From NCBI RefSeq assembly GCF_042662625.1, contig NZ_JBHSXH010000015.1:1736001-1800000 (forward strand): DNA of 64,000 nucleotides. The letters are read 5' to 3'. How positions within the stretch are numbered: the first letter of the stretch is position 1; each line of letters begins with the position of its first letter. Under the pieces are notes generated by a model that did not search any database, had not been told where the DNA came from, and saw only the letters and a list, made by a program, of their open reading frames with translations. The stretch is from Halopelagius fulvigenes (GTDB taxonomy: Archaea; Halobacteriota; Halobacteria; Halobacteriales; Haloferacaceae). The translations under genes were made by a program, and so were the position numbers. Below are positions 40,724-49,499 of the stretch, one piece after another.

Positions 40724-41881
40724 GTGGTCGAAGTACTCCTCGTTATCGGACTCGTAGTCGCCGCGTTCGTCGGATTCAACATCGGCGGTTCTTCGACCGG
40801 CGTCGCGTTCGGTCCGGCGGTCGGGAGCGACATCGTCTCGAAACTCGCCGCCGCGGCGTTGATGACCGGATTCGCTTTCCTCGGCGCGTGGACCGCCGGG
40901 CGAAACGTCATCCAGACCATGGGCGGTCAGATCGTCCCGGAGAGCCAGTTCACGCTGGCGGCGAGCGTCGCCGTCCTCTTCTTCGTCGGCCTCGCCCTCC
41001 TCATCTCGAACACCTTCGGCGTCCCCGCCTCCACGTCGATGACCGCCGTCGGCGCCATCGCCGGCCTCGGCGTCGCCACCGGCACGCTCAACGCGGAGGT
41101 CATGCTCGAGATCATCTCGTGGTGGATCGTCTCGCCGGTCATCGCCTTCTGGATCTGCGCCGTCGTCGGGCGGTACGTCTACCCGTACCTCGACGCGAGA
41201 CTGAAACTCGACCGCTCGCCCGGACCGCTTCTGACGCTTGACCGCTCCGGGGCGGTCCCCCGCCCGACGTTCGGGCCGAACACCACGTCTAGAGAACTCG
41301 GGAGCATCGTCCTCGTCGTCGTCATCGCCTGCTACATGGCGTTCTCCGCGGGCGCGTCGAACGCCGCCAACGCCGTCGCGCCGTTGGTCGGTAACGGCGC
41401 CGTCGGCATCGACGCCGCCATCCTCCTCGCGTCGGGCGCTATCGGCCTCGGCGCGTTCACCATCGCCCGCCGGACGCTGGACACGGTCGGAAACGACCTG
41501 ACCGAACTGCCGATTCTGGCGGCACTCGTCGTCGAGACGGTGTCGGCATCGCTCATCGCGTTCCTGTCGTGGCTGGGCATCCCCGCCAGCCTGGCCGTCT
41601 CCGCGACGATGTGTATCGTCGGCCTCGGGTGGGGGCGGGCGACTCGCTCCGTCACCATCGGCGAGGCCCTCGGCGGCAAGTCGCCGGGGATGTCCGTCAA
41701 CGCACTCACCGCCGAGACGGACGAGAACGTCCCGGCCGTCGGCGAGGAGTCCGAGACCGACCTCGCGGGACGGAATCTATTCGATCCGGGGACGACCGGC
41801 CGGGTCATCTTCTTTTGGCTCCTCACCCCGTCGCTGTCGGCCGCGGCGTCGTACGCGCTGTTCGCGCTGACCTCGGTCTAA
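40724..41881 (+). CDS. PiT-family anion transporter (phosphate or possibly sulfate)
   Basis: 385 residues, GTG start. The two PiT repeats are clear: GFNIGGSSTGVAFGPAVGSDIVSKLAAAALMTGFAFLGAW (written in parts), SNTFGVPASTSMTAVGAIAGLG, and AFSAGASNAANAVAPLVGNGAVG, SASLIAFLSWLGIPASLAVSATMCIVGLGWG. Nine to ten membrane segments, with an acidic cytoplasmic loop near residue 335. Sodium- or proton-driven uptake of phosphate is usual. Some PiT members (CysP of Bacillus) carry sulfate, and the setting beside the two metY genes and metX makes sulfate a real alternative. Confidence 0.85.
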   Translation: MVEVLLVIGLVVAAFVGFNIGGSSTGVAFGPAVGSDIVSKLAAAALMTGFAFLGAWTAGRNVIQTMGGQIVPESQFTLAASVAVLFFVGLALLISNTFGVPASTSMTAVGAIAGLGVATGTLNAEVMLEIISWWIVSPVIAFWICAVVGRYVYPYLDARLKLDRSPGPLLTLDRSGAVPRPTFGPNTTSRELGSIVLVVVIACYMAFSAGASNAANAVAPLVGNGAVGIDAAILLASGAIGLGAFTIARRTLDTVGNDLTELPILAALVVETVSASLIAFLSWLGIPASLAVSATMCIVGLGWGRATRSVTIGEALGGKSPGMSVNALTAETDENVPAVGEESETDLAGRNLFDPGTTGRVIFFWLLTPSLSAAASYALFALTSV

Positions 41882-41994
41882 TCATATTCGGTTGGACACG
41901 CTGGACGTGCGTCCGGTGACGGCGGCGGGGTTGTACCGTCGTTGGGCGGGAGGAACAGCAAAGTCTAATGGTGTGGGTTTCCAACCGTGGCGTG

Positions 41995-42384
41995 ATGCCC
42001 ACGGTAGAATACCTCAACTACGACGTACTCGATGACAACGGCTGGGACATGGACGACGACGACCTCTTCGAGAAGGCCTCCGACGCCGACCTCGGCGACG
42101 AGGACTACGGTACGCTCGACGTCAATCAGGGCGAGTACATCCTCGAAGCGGCCGAGGCGCAGGGCTACGACTGGCCCTTCTCGTGCCGCGCCGGCGCCTG
42201 CGCGAACTGCGCGGCCATCCTCTTCGAGGGAGAAATCGAGATGGACATGCAGCAGATTCTCTCGGACGAGGAGGTCTCCGAGAAGAACGTCCGCCTGACC
42301 TGCATCGGCTCCCCGGAGGCCGAAGAGGTCAAAATCGTCTACAACGCGAAGCATCTCGACTACCTCCAGAACCGCGTCATCTGA
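41995..42384 (+). CDS. fdx: Halophilic 2Fe-2S ferredoxin
   Basis: 129 residues from the ATG at 41995 (MPTVEYLNYDVLDDNGWDM). An ATG nine codons upstream is less likely, since the well-known halobacterial ferredoxin begins PTVEYLNY. The cluster ligands lie in CRAGACANCAAI and LTCIGSP, the plant-type pattern C-x4-C-x2-C...C. The acidic N-terminal insertion is the known halophilic hallmark. It serves as the electron acceptor of 2-oxoacid oxidoreductases in haloarchaea. Confidence 0.97.
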   Translation: MPTVEYLNYDVLDDNGWDMDDDDLFEKASDADLGDEDYGTLDVNQGEYILEAAEAQGYDWPFSCRAGACANCAAILFEGEIEMDMQQILSDEEVSEKNVRLTCIGSPEAEEVKIVYNAKHLDYLQNRVI

Positions 42385-42555
42385 GGCGTTCACCCCGACA
42401 CTTTCTTTCGGTCGTCGCGCGCGACGTGTCGCCGCAGAGGAGGTCCTCACCGCCGCCGTGGGTGTGACAATACCTATCATATACCCGTCTACCAGTCGTG
42501 TTTCTCGACTTTCAGGATACCAAAGCAATAACTCCCCCCGGTGCAGTTCGCCTGT

Positions 42556-43602
42556 ATGTTCGCCACCGTACCCGACCTGCTCCGACTCCTCGTCATCCCG
42601 GCGTTGGGGTGGGCGGCTTGGCGCGACGTGGAGACGCGTCGAGTCCCGAGCGTCACGTGGTATCCGCTCGTCGCACTCGGCGTCGTCCTCCTCGCGTGGG
42701 ACGCCCTCGGACACCTGTCGTTCGCGACGTTAGCCGACCGCCTGTTCTTCGTCCGCGTGGGCGTGAGCCTGCTGTTCGTCGCACCGCTCTCGTACGCATT
42801 CTGGTATCTCGGCGGGTTCGGCGGCGCAGACGCGAAGGCGCTCATCACCTTCTCGATACTGCTGCCGACGTTCCCGACGTACTACCTGCCCGGAATCGCG
42901 CTCCCCGCGGAGGCGACGACGCTCGGCGTGTTCTCGATGACCGTCCTCACGAACACGGTCATCTTCGCCCTCGGCTACCCGCTGGCGATGGCCGTCCGGA
43001 ACGTCCTCGACGGCGACACGGAGGTTCCGCTCCTGTTCTTCGGGCGGCGTATCCCCACCGTCGACCTCTCGACGGCCCACGGCCGCCTGTTCGAGACGCC
43101 CGACGGCTACACCCGGAACGGACTCGACATCGACGCCCTCCGGATGTACCTTCGGTGGCGCGGGACGACGCTCGCGGCGCTCAGAGGCGACCCCGAGGGT
43201 CACCGCGACCCCGCCGGTATCTCCCGGACGCACGACCCCACCGACGGCGCAGTCGGCGCGGGCGTCGCCGCAGACGGGGGTACCGTCGCCGCCGCGGATA
43301 CCGACTCAGACACTGACGCTGACGCCGACTCCGACACCGACGCTGACGCTGACGCCGCGACGACTATCCTCGACGCCGAGGACGAGTGGGGCGCGGAGGC
43401 GTTCCTCGACTCCATCGAGGGGTCGGCGTACGGCACGACGCCCGAGAAACTCCGCGAGGGCCTCGACGTCGTGACGACGGCCGACGAGGTGTGGATTTCG
43501 CCCGGCATCCCGTTCCTCGTCCCGATGTTCTTCGGCACCGTCGTCGCGTTCGCCTACGGCGACGTGCTGTTCGGCGCCGTCGGTGCGCTCGGACTCGTCT
43601 GA
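42556..43602 (+). CDS. pibD: Prepilin/prearchaellin peptidase PibD (A24)
   Basis: 348 residues from the ATG at 42556 (MFATVPDLLRLLVIP). A GTG five codons upstream is possible. A membrane aspartic peptidase that cleaves type IV prepilin and archaellin signal peptides. The two active Asp are in AWRDVETRRVPSVTWY and GGFGGADAKALI. About seven membrane segments. Between the last two lies a large loop (about residues 165-310) with a DTDSDTDADADSDTDADADA-type acidic repeat. It is bigger than in most PibD proteins. Confidence 0.93.
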   Translation: MFATVPDLLRLLVIPALGWAAWRDVETRRVPSVTWYPLVALGVVLLAWDALGHLSFATLADRLFFVRVGVSLLFVAPLSYAFWYLGGFGGADAKALITFSILLPTFPTYYLPGIALPAEATTLGVFSMTVLTNTVIFALGYPLAMAVRNVLDGDTEVPLLFFGRRIPTVDLSTAHGRLFETPDGYTRNGLDIDALRMYLRWRGTTLAALRGDPEGHRDPAGISRTHDPTDGAVGAGVAADGGTVAAADTDSDTDADADSDTDADADAATTILDAEDEWGAEAFLDSIEGSAYGTTPEKLREGLDVVTTADEVWISPGIPFLVPMFFGTVVAFAYGDVLFGAVGALGLV

Positions 43603-43722
43603 GGCGTCGTTTTCTCTCTTCGGGGTACAACGCCGGCGTCCGCTTCGGCCGGCGGACGGCGGCCGACTGACGCCTCGGTCGGTACAAAAGACATATCGGC
43701 CGGCACCGCATGGTTCGACGCG

Positions 43723-44094
43723 ATGACCGAGGACGTGGAGGTGGAGTTCGGCGAGGACGGACTCGTCCCCGCAGTCGCACAGGACGCCGACTCCGGGGAG
43801 GTGCTGATGCTCGCGTACGTCTCGCCCGAAGCCCTCGAACGGACGCGCGAGACGGGGCGGGCGCACTACTACTCCCGGAGTCGGGACGAACTGTGGGAGA
43901 AGGGCGCGACGAGCGGACACACCCAGACCGTCGCGGAGGTGCGCGTCGACTGCGACGCCGACACGCTCCTGTACGTCGTCGAACAGACCGGCGGCGCGTG
44001 CCACACCGGCCACCGCTCGTGTTTCTACCGCACTATCGACGGCGAGACGGTCGGCGAACGCGTCTTCGACCCCGACGAGGTGTACGACGACTGA
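43723..44094 (+). CDS. hisI: Phosphoribosyl-AMP cyclohydrolase
   Basis: 123 residues, third step of histidine synthesis. HYYSRSRDELWEKGATSGHTQ, the metal site VDCDADTLLYVVEQTGGACHTGHRSCFYR (in two parts) with the Cys ligands, and length are all typical of the monofunctional enzyme. HisE is not fused. hisA and hisB are a few kb downstream but in separate units. Confidence 0.96.
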   Translation: MTEDVEVEFGEDGLVPAVAQDADSGEVLMLAYVSPEALERTRETGRAHYYSRSRDELWEKGATSGHTQTVAEVRVDCDADTLLYVVEQTGGACHTGHRSCFYRTIDGETVGERVFDPDEVYDD

Positions 44095-44104
44095 CCGACA
44101 GACG

Positions 44105-45271
44105 ATGACAGACGCCACAACGGCGGACGCCGGCGAGGACGGGGCGACCGACCCCGACGTCTCGGACCTCGTTCGGCGACTCCGCGAGGCGAGAGCGGCC
44201 GTGGACGACGTCGAGTCCGACATCGCGGACCACGGCGAGGACGCCGTGGACCGCGCGGTCGGCGCGTACCGACGAGCGACGACGCTCCTCGACGACTACG
44301 AGGACTCCGCGACCGGCACGGGCGACTTTCAGGCGTACGTGCGGTTCCAAGACGAGTTCCTCGGCCTCGTCGAGGACCTCCCCGAGGACGTGCCCGTCCG
44401 CGACGCGTTCGAGGCCGCCGCCGAACGCATGGACCGCAGGCGACTCCGCGCACGCGACTTCGACGGCGCGCGCGGTGACCTCGAACCGGCGGCCCGACTC
44501 GAAGGACTCCTCGAACGGCGCGCGGAGGCCCGCGAGGAACTGCAGGCGGCGCGCCGCGACGCCGCCCTCCGACTGAAGGAGTTAGACGAACGAGTCGACG
44601 AACTGGCCGATCTGGTCGCTCTCGGCGAGGCGGACTTGGACGCCCCCGTCGAACGCCTCGGAGAGCCCATCGAGGCGTACGCCGAGTCGGTCCGCGAGGA
44701 GTTTCAGACGTGGAAAGAGGAGGCCCCCGCCCGCGAAGTGCTCGACCTGCCGGCGACGGCGGAGTCGTACCCGTTGGTCGATTTCCAGTCGCCGCCGCGG
44801 GACGTCCTCGCGTACGTGCGCGAGAACCCCGGCGGCGACCACCCGATACCGAAACTGCTGGAGTACACCGGCTACTCCGGGTCGAAACTCGACCACTACG
44901 TCGACGACGCGGCGGCGCTTCAGACGTCCGTCGCCGTCCACCGGACGTACCTCGAACGACTCGGCGCGGACCCCCTCGTCGTCTCGTGGCCGCCGCCGCG
45001 GGCGGAGGTTCTCCGCCGCCGCGCCGACGAGATAATCTCGCTCCTCGATCGGTTCGCCTCCGAGGACACCGTCGTCACCCTGCGCCGCGTGCGGGACCTG
45101 ACGTACCGCGAGGACTACGCCCGCCTCCGAACCGCCGCGCGCGCCCGCAGCGAAGTGACCGACGAGCAACTCTCCCGCCTCCGGTCGGGGGCCGTCGAGA
45201 CGGAACTGGAAGCCGTCCGGGAGGCGCGCGCCCGCCTCGCGGCGGCCCTCGACGAGACGGACGAGGACTGA
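44105..45271 (+). CDS. Coiled-coil haloarchaeal protein (DUF7118-like)
   Basis: 388 residues, almost wholly helical. The N-terminal half has heptads (LVRRLREARAAVDDVESDIADHGEDAVDRAV; LEGLLERRAEAREELQAARRDAALRLKELDERVDELADL, in parts). A conserved-looking middle YPLVDFQSPPRDVLAYVRENPGGDHPIPKLLEYTGYSGSKLDHYVDD follows in segments, then a helical end. No signal peptide. A cytosolic structural or DNA-associated role is possible but unproved. It starts 10 bp after hisI, so it is likely co-transcribed. Confidence 0.75.
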   Translation: MTDATTADAGEDGATDPDVSDLVRRLREARAAVDDVESDIADHGEDAVDRAVGAYRRATTLLDDYEDSATGTGDFQAYVRFQDEFLGLVEDLPEDVPVRDAFEAAAERMDRRRLRARDFDGARGDLEPAARLEGLLERRAEAREELQAARRDAALRLKELDERVDELADLVALGEADLDAPVERLGEPIEAYAESVREEFQTWKEEAPAREVLDLPATAESYPLVDFQSPPRDVLAYVRENPGGDHPIPKLLEYTGYSGSKLDHYVDDAAALQTSVAVHRTYLERLGADPLVVSWPPPRAEVLRRRADEIISLLDRFASEDTVVTLRRVRDLTYREDYARLRTAARARSEVTDEQLSRLRSGAVETELEAVREARARLAAALDETDED

Positions 45272-45274
45272 CGC

Positions 45275-45523
45275 GTGGTCGTCGTCGCCGCCACCGCGTT
45301 CGTCGCGGGCGCAGTGTGTCTGTTCTACGCGACGAGAGCGCTGCGGACCCGCCGGGCGGCCGCGCGCCTCGACGTCGAAGAGGACCCCACGGCGTGGCTC
45401 TTACCCCCGGACGAACGCGAGGAGGCATCCGACGATCCGGTCGAGGACGTGTCGATAGAGCGCGGGGCCGTCCTCCTGTTTCTCGGCCTGCTCTGCTTTC
45501 TGTTCGGCATCATCAGCCTTTGA
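45275..45523 (+). CDS. Small two-span membrane protein
   Basis: 82 residues, GTG start 3 bp after the stop of the coiled-coil gene. Membrane segments VVVAATAFVAGAVCLFYATRAL and AVLLFLGLLCFLFGIISL flank an acidic loop. Coupled to the coiled-coil gene by position and probably in the hisI transcript. Unknown function. Confidence 0.7.
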   Translation: MVVVAATAFVAGAVCLFYATRALRTRRAAARLDVEEDPTAWLLPPDEREEASDDPVEDVSIERGAVLLFLGLLCFLFGIISL

Positions 45524-45704
45524 GGTCGCTTCCGGAGGTTCGACGAACCCCTCGATCGGGTGGTCGGTATCAGCGGTCGTGCTGGATAGAACGCGCGCGT
45601 GCAGCACGGTGGGTGGTTCGGATGGAACGGCACCACGCCGGTAGGTACAGAGAGCGTAGTGTCCAAAAAGATACGACTATTTGCGCCCGCAGCAGTATCC
45701 GGTT

Positions 45705-46277
45705 ATGAACCGAGACGTATTCTGGTCACCGGCCGCAGGGGTCGGGATAGAATCTCTCCATCTCATCGAGGACTCAGCAGGTGTCGCTGCTGAGGGCGTC
45801 GTCGTCGGTTCGGTCGATGGTACGTCGTTTCGCGCCCGCTACGAAGTCGAGTGCGACCGCCGGTATCACACTCGGAGAGTGGACGTTACCACCCTCGGCC
45901 AGGAACCGGAATCGATGACACTTCGGGCCGATGGGGAAGGCCGATGGACCGATGGTCGAGGAGCGGAGGTATCGGCGCTACGTGGGTGCATCGACGTAGA
46001 TATTTCGGCAACGCCGTTCAGCAACACACTCCCGATTCGACGTTTGGAACTCGGCCAGAACGAGTCAGCCGAGGTGCAGGTCGCATATATCTCGGTGCCC
46101 GAACTACGCGTCGAAGCCGCCTCTCAGAGGTACACCTGCCTCGATCCGATCGACGAGGACGGCGGACGGTATCGCTACGAAAGCGTATCCAGCGGCTTCA
46201 CGGCCGAGTTACCGGTCGACTCGGACGGACTCGTCGTCGATTATCCGGGACTGTTCGACCGGGTCTCGCCGTCGTAA
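45705..46277 (+). CDS. Putative glycolipid-binding family protein
   Basis: 190 residues from the ATG at 45705 (MNRDVFWSPAAGVGIESLHL). The pattern (opening on the target strand, VVVGSVDGTSFRARYEVECDRRYHTRRVDVTTLG, then GRWTDGRGAEVSALRGCIDVDISATPFSNTLPIRRLEL in parts, ending with YRYESVSSGFTAELPVDSDGLVVDYPGLF) matches the glycolipid-binding family (PF06475), mostly known from bacteria. Codon use and local GC are lower than in the neighbours, which suggests transfer. It is isolated, with a hairpin after it. Confidence 0.8.
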   Translation: MNRDVFWSPAAGVGIESLHLIEDSAGVAAEGVVVGSVDGTSFRARYEVECDRRYHTRRVDVTTLGQEPESMTLRADGEGRWTDGRGAEVSALRGCIDVDISATPFSNTLPIRRLELGQNESAEVQVAYISVPELRVEAASQRYTCLDPIDEDGGRYRYESVSSGFTAELPVDSDGLVVDYPGLFDRVSPS

Positions 46278-46300
46278 CCGCCGATAATCTGCTCTGCGCT

Positions 46301-46318
46301 CGCAGGTACCGGCCTGCG
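46301..46318 (+). terminator. Hairpin after the glycolipid-binding gene
   Basis: CGCAGG and CCTGCG form a 6-bp perfect stem with a 6-nt loop 23 nt after the stop, in the space between two convergent genes. No T-run follows, so termination is a guess. Confidence 0.35.
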
Positions 46319-46459
46319 GGACGCGGAGACCCGAATCGAACGCGTTCACCGTGCTGAGTGTCCCCCTCTCTCCGGTGCGCAGTTCCAATCCGTCTCTCAC
46401 GGTTTCGACGGAGTCGAGAAAGAGAGAAAGAGACCGTATCGAGCGGGTTCGCAGTCTGT

Positions 46460-47827
46460 TCAGCGAACTGAGTTGAGAGCGATGCGAAGCGCGGCCTCCG
46501 CCCCGTCAGCGAGTTCTTGGGCGCGTCCGAGGTCACTGGACTCGGCGTAGACGCGCACTTTCGGTTCGGTTCCGGAGGGGCGGACCAATACCCACGCGTC
46601 GCCGTAGTCGAGGCGGTAGCCGTCGGTGGTGTTCGGCGTTGCCTCGGAGTTCTCGGCGTACTCGCGGGCGGCGTCGAGCATCGCCTCCAGTTCCGCCTCC
46701 GTCTCGTACTCCAGGTTCACGCGGACGTTGTGGTAGTCTTCGTACGGCGCGGCGAGTTCGCTGGCGGGGGTGTCGGCGACGAGTTCGAGGAACTTCGCGC
46801 CGACGAACGCGCCGTCGCGGACGAGGCGGAAGTTCGGGAAGAATATCCCCCCGTTGCCCTCGCCCGCGATGGGGACCGACTCCCCGCGCGCCCACAGTTC
46901 GCGGATGCGCGTGATGATGTTCGTCGCGCCGATGGGCGTCAGTTCGAGGTCCGCGCCCACCTCGTCGCAGACGTCCACGAGTCGTTGCGAGACGTTGACG
47001 GCGGCCACCGTCGTGTCGCCCTCCGATAAGTTCTCGGCGGCGAGGGCCGCCAGCGACGACTCGCCGGGGATGAACTCGCCGTTCTCGTCCACGAAGACGG
47101 CCCTGTCGGCGTCGCCGTCGTGGGCGATACCCACGTCGGCGTCGGCGGCATTCACGAGGCGACAGAGGTCCTCCAGTTCGCTCCCGACTGGTTCGGAGTT
47201 GCGGCCCGGGAAGGTGCCGTCCGGCGTGGCGTTGACCGTCACGACCTCGCAGCCGAGTTCGCGGAAGAACTCCGGGCTGGTGAGCGCGCCCGCGCCGTGG
47301 CCCGGGTCGAGGGCGACGGTCAGGTCCGCCTCGGCTATCTTCTCTCGGTCCACCGACGAGAGGAGGTCCTCGACGTACTCGCGGTTGGCCGACTCGACGG
47401 TTCGGACGTGGCCGACTTCGTCCCACGTCGCCGTCGAGAACTGCTCCGAGAGGATGTGGTTCTCGATGCGTTCGAGTTCGGCGACGGAGAGTTCGACGCC
47501 GTCGGACCCGACCAGCTTGATGCCGTTGTACTCCGGCGGATTGTGCGAGGCGGTGATGACGACGGCCGGCACCTCCTCGACTTCGCAGTAGCGGACGACG
47601 CCCGGCGTCGGGACGACGCCGAGCTGGTCGACGTCCACCCCGACGCTGGCCAGTCCGCTCTCGGCGGCGTTCGACAGCATCTCCCCCGTCGTCCGGGTGT
47701 CGCGCGACACCACGACGCGGTCGGTGTCCCAGACGGTCCCTGCCGCCTTCGCCACCCGGAGGACGAACTCCGGGGAGAGGCCGTCGCCGACCACCCCTCG
47801 CGTCCCACTCGAACCGAACAGTTTCAT
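46460..47827 (-). CDS. glmM: Phosphohexomutase, GlmM type (phosphoglucosamine mutase)
   Basis: 455 residues. Domain marks are FGSSGTRGVVGDGL (residues 4-17), the phosphoserine loop TASHNPPEYNGIKL, the metal loop DGDADRAVFVDENG, GEGNGGIFFPN for sugar binding and RPSGTEPKVRVYAES. This matches archaeal GlmM/PMM proteins that make GlcN-1-P or other sugar-1-phosphates for UDP-sugar and glycan synthesis. Which hexose it prefers is not readable. Confidence 0.9.
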   Translation of the reverse strand: MKLFGSSGTRGVVGDGLSPEFVLRVAKAAGTVWDTDRVVVSRDTRTTGEMLSNAAESGLASVGVDVDQLGVVPTPGVVRYCEVEEVPAVVITASHNPPEYNGIKLVGSDGVELSVAELERIENHILSEQFSTATWDEVGHVRTVESANREYVEDLLSSVDREKIAEADLTVALDPGHGAGALTSPEFFRELGCEVVTVNATPDGTFPGRNSEPVGSELEDLCRLVNAADADVGIAHDGDADRAVFVDENGEFIPGESSLAALAAENLSEGDTTVAAVNVSQRLVDVCDEVGADLELTPIGATNIITRIRELWARGESVPIAGEGNGGIFFPNFRLVRDGAFVGAKFLELVADTPASELAAPYEDYHNVRVNLEYETEAELEAMLDAAREYAENSEATPNTTDGYRLDYGDAWVLVRPSGTEPKVRVYAESSDLGRAQELADGAEAALRIALNSVR

Positions 47828-48040
47828 CGTGGGGTACTGGTTCGCCCGGCGACAAAGCCGTTCCGAACCACAGTGACCTTTTTCGGTGTCGAGTTATCGG
47901 TTCGTCCGACCGGTCGGCGTTCTGACGGACGGGAGCGAACCGTCGGCGCGGAAAAGTGGACGTGAGTCAATCCCGTGGTACCACCGCTTCGTTCCGCCGC
48001 CTCCGGAGCCTTTAGGCGCGGCGCACGAGGAGGGTTCCCC

Positions 48041-48781
48041 ATGACAGAGGCGTTTCCCTCGTTCGAAGTCGTCCCCGCGGTGGACATGCAGGACGGCGAA
48101 GTCGTGCAGTTGGTGCAGGGCGAACGCGGCACCGAGAGGCGCTACGGCGACCCGGTCGAGGCCGCAGAGCGCTGGGTCGGCGAGGGGGCGGAGACGCTCC
48201 ACCTCGTCGATCTGGACGGCGCGTTCGAGGGCGAACGGAAGAACGCCGGCGCGGTGGAAGCCGTCGTAGACGCCGTGGACGTGCCGGTGCAACTCGGCGG
48301 CGGCATCCGAACCGCCGACGACGCGGCGAACCTCCTCGAACGGGGCGTCGAACGCGTCATCCTCGGCACCGCGGCGGTGGAGAACCCCGAGTTGGTCGAG
48401 GAGATAAGCGACGACTACCCCGGCCGCGCGATGGTGAGTCTCGACGCGAAGGACGGCGAAGTGCTCGTCTCCGGGTGGACCGAGAGCACCGGACTCGACC
48501 CCGCGGAGGCCGCGAGTCGGTACGAGGAACTCGGCGCGGGCGCGATTCTGTTCACCGACGTGGACGTCGAAGGGCGGATGGAGGGCGTCCAGACGGACGT
48601 GACGAGGCGCGTCGTCGAGGCGGTGGACATCCCGGTGGTCGCCTCGGGCGGCGTCGCCTCACTCGACGACGTGCGCGCCCTGCGGGACGCCGGTGCCGCC
48701 GCCGTCGTCGTCGGAACCGCGCTCTACGAAGGCACGTTCACGCTCCGCGAGGCGGCGGCCGCCGCCGGGGAGTCCGAGTAA
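48041..48781 (+). CDS. hisA: ProFAR isomerase
   Basis: 246 residues from the ATG at 48041. A (beta/alpha)8 barrel with VVPAVDMQDGEVVQLVQGERG at the N-terminus, the catalytic Asp in VDMQDG, QLGGGIRTADDAANLLERG, RVILGTAAVENP, and VVASGGVASLDDVRALRDAGAAAVVVGTALYEG (in parts). Fourth step of histidine synthesis. A TATA-like CCTTTAGG about 26 bp before the ATG supports a leaderless start. Confidence 0.96.
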   Translation: MTEAFPSFEVVPAVDMQDGEVVQLVQGERGTERRYGDPVEAAERWVGEGAETLHLVDLDGAFEGERKNAGAVEAVVDAVDVPVQLGGGIRTADDAANLLERGVERVILGTAAVENPELVEEISDDYPGRAMVSLDAKDGEVLVSGWTESTGLDPAEAASRYEELGAGAILFTDVDVEGRMEGVQTDVTRRVVEAVDIPVVASGGVASLDDVRALRDAGAAAVVVGTALYEGTFTLREAAAAAGESE

Positions 48782-48993
48782 GAAGTCAGAGTACGGGGCC
48801 GAAGTCGTTCGAGGAACGGGCGGTCAGAACGAGAGTCGCTCGGCGATGCGACGGCGACGAACTCCGCCGTCGCGTAGACGCCCGCGCCCGCGACGACGAG
48901 GCCGACGCCGACGTCCGAGAGCGTCGCCGAGGTGATGTACGGGACGCTCACGAGCAACGTCACTCCCGTCAGCACCGCCCGCTTCGGACCCAT
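48724..48993 (-). CDS. Small two-span membrane protein overlapping hisA
   Basis: 89 residues from the ATG at 48993. Two membrane segments (VLTGVTLLVSVPYITSATL; VGVGLVVAGAGVYATAEFVAV) are followed by a polar tail. The last 19 residues are antisense to the end of hisA. The membrane part looks genuine. The overlap may be a stop lost by mutation. Confidence 0.55.
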   Translation of the reverse strand: MGPKRAVLTGVTLLVSVPYITSATLSDVGVGLVVAGAGVYATAEFVAVASPSDSRSDRPFLERLRPRTLTSYSDSPAAAAASRSVNVPS

Positions 48994-49102
48994 ATCCGAG
49001 CGCTCGCTCCGCCCCGTATCGATCTACGTCAGACGCTCTCTGCGGGGATGCGACGCTGTCGGACGCTCTCGCGGGCGGACGCTCGACCGGAAACGGAGGG
49101 GT

Positions 49103-49309
49103 TCACTCCCGCCGCGTCCCGCGTCCGCGCCCGTCGCGTCGCACTCCGTCCGCGGACCGGTTCGTCACCGCCGTCACCACGGCGGCGGACGCGAGGACGA
49201 TGAGCGCGACACCTAACGCCGTCTCCGTGCCCGACCGGGAGAACAGCAGCAGGCTCCCGAGACACAGGGTGTACAACGCCACCGCCGCCCCCTTCCAGCG
49301 CATGGCCAT
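49103..49309 (-). CDS. Small two-span membrane protein
   Basis: 68 residues from the ATG at 49309 (MAMRWKGAAVALYTLCL). The upstream Arg-rich part of the frame lies in the promoter region. Segments GAAVALYTLCLGSLLLFS and ALGVALIVLASAAVVTAVT are followed by a basic tail. A TATA-like AATTAATAT lies about 26 bp upstream on its strand. The C-rich motif follows its stop. Unknown role. Confidence 0.65.
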   Translation of the reverse strand: MAMRWKGAAVALYTLCLGSLLLFSRSGTETALGVALIVLASAAVVTAVTNRSADGVRRDGRGRGTRRE

Positions 49310-49499
49310 ACCGCCCCTCTGTGCGCGTCCCCAATTAATATCCGGCAGACGGCCGTCTGACGAGGTTCGGTATCTACCGGGAGTACGACGCCCAGAATCG
49401 GACGTCTCTCGTCCCCTCCGGGCGTTCGAGCGTCGAACCCGTCGAAAAACCGAGTGCCGCGAGCGCAATCGTCATACGGGAGGGCGAGAACTGGGAGGC

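Noticed and set aside
46209..46400. Small minus-strand frame between the glycolipid-binding gene and glmM
   Set aside because: Arg-rich, overlaps the end of the upstream gene, and has no start signal.
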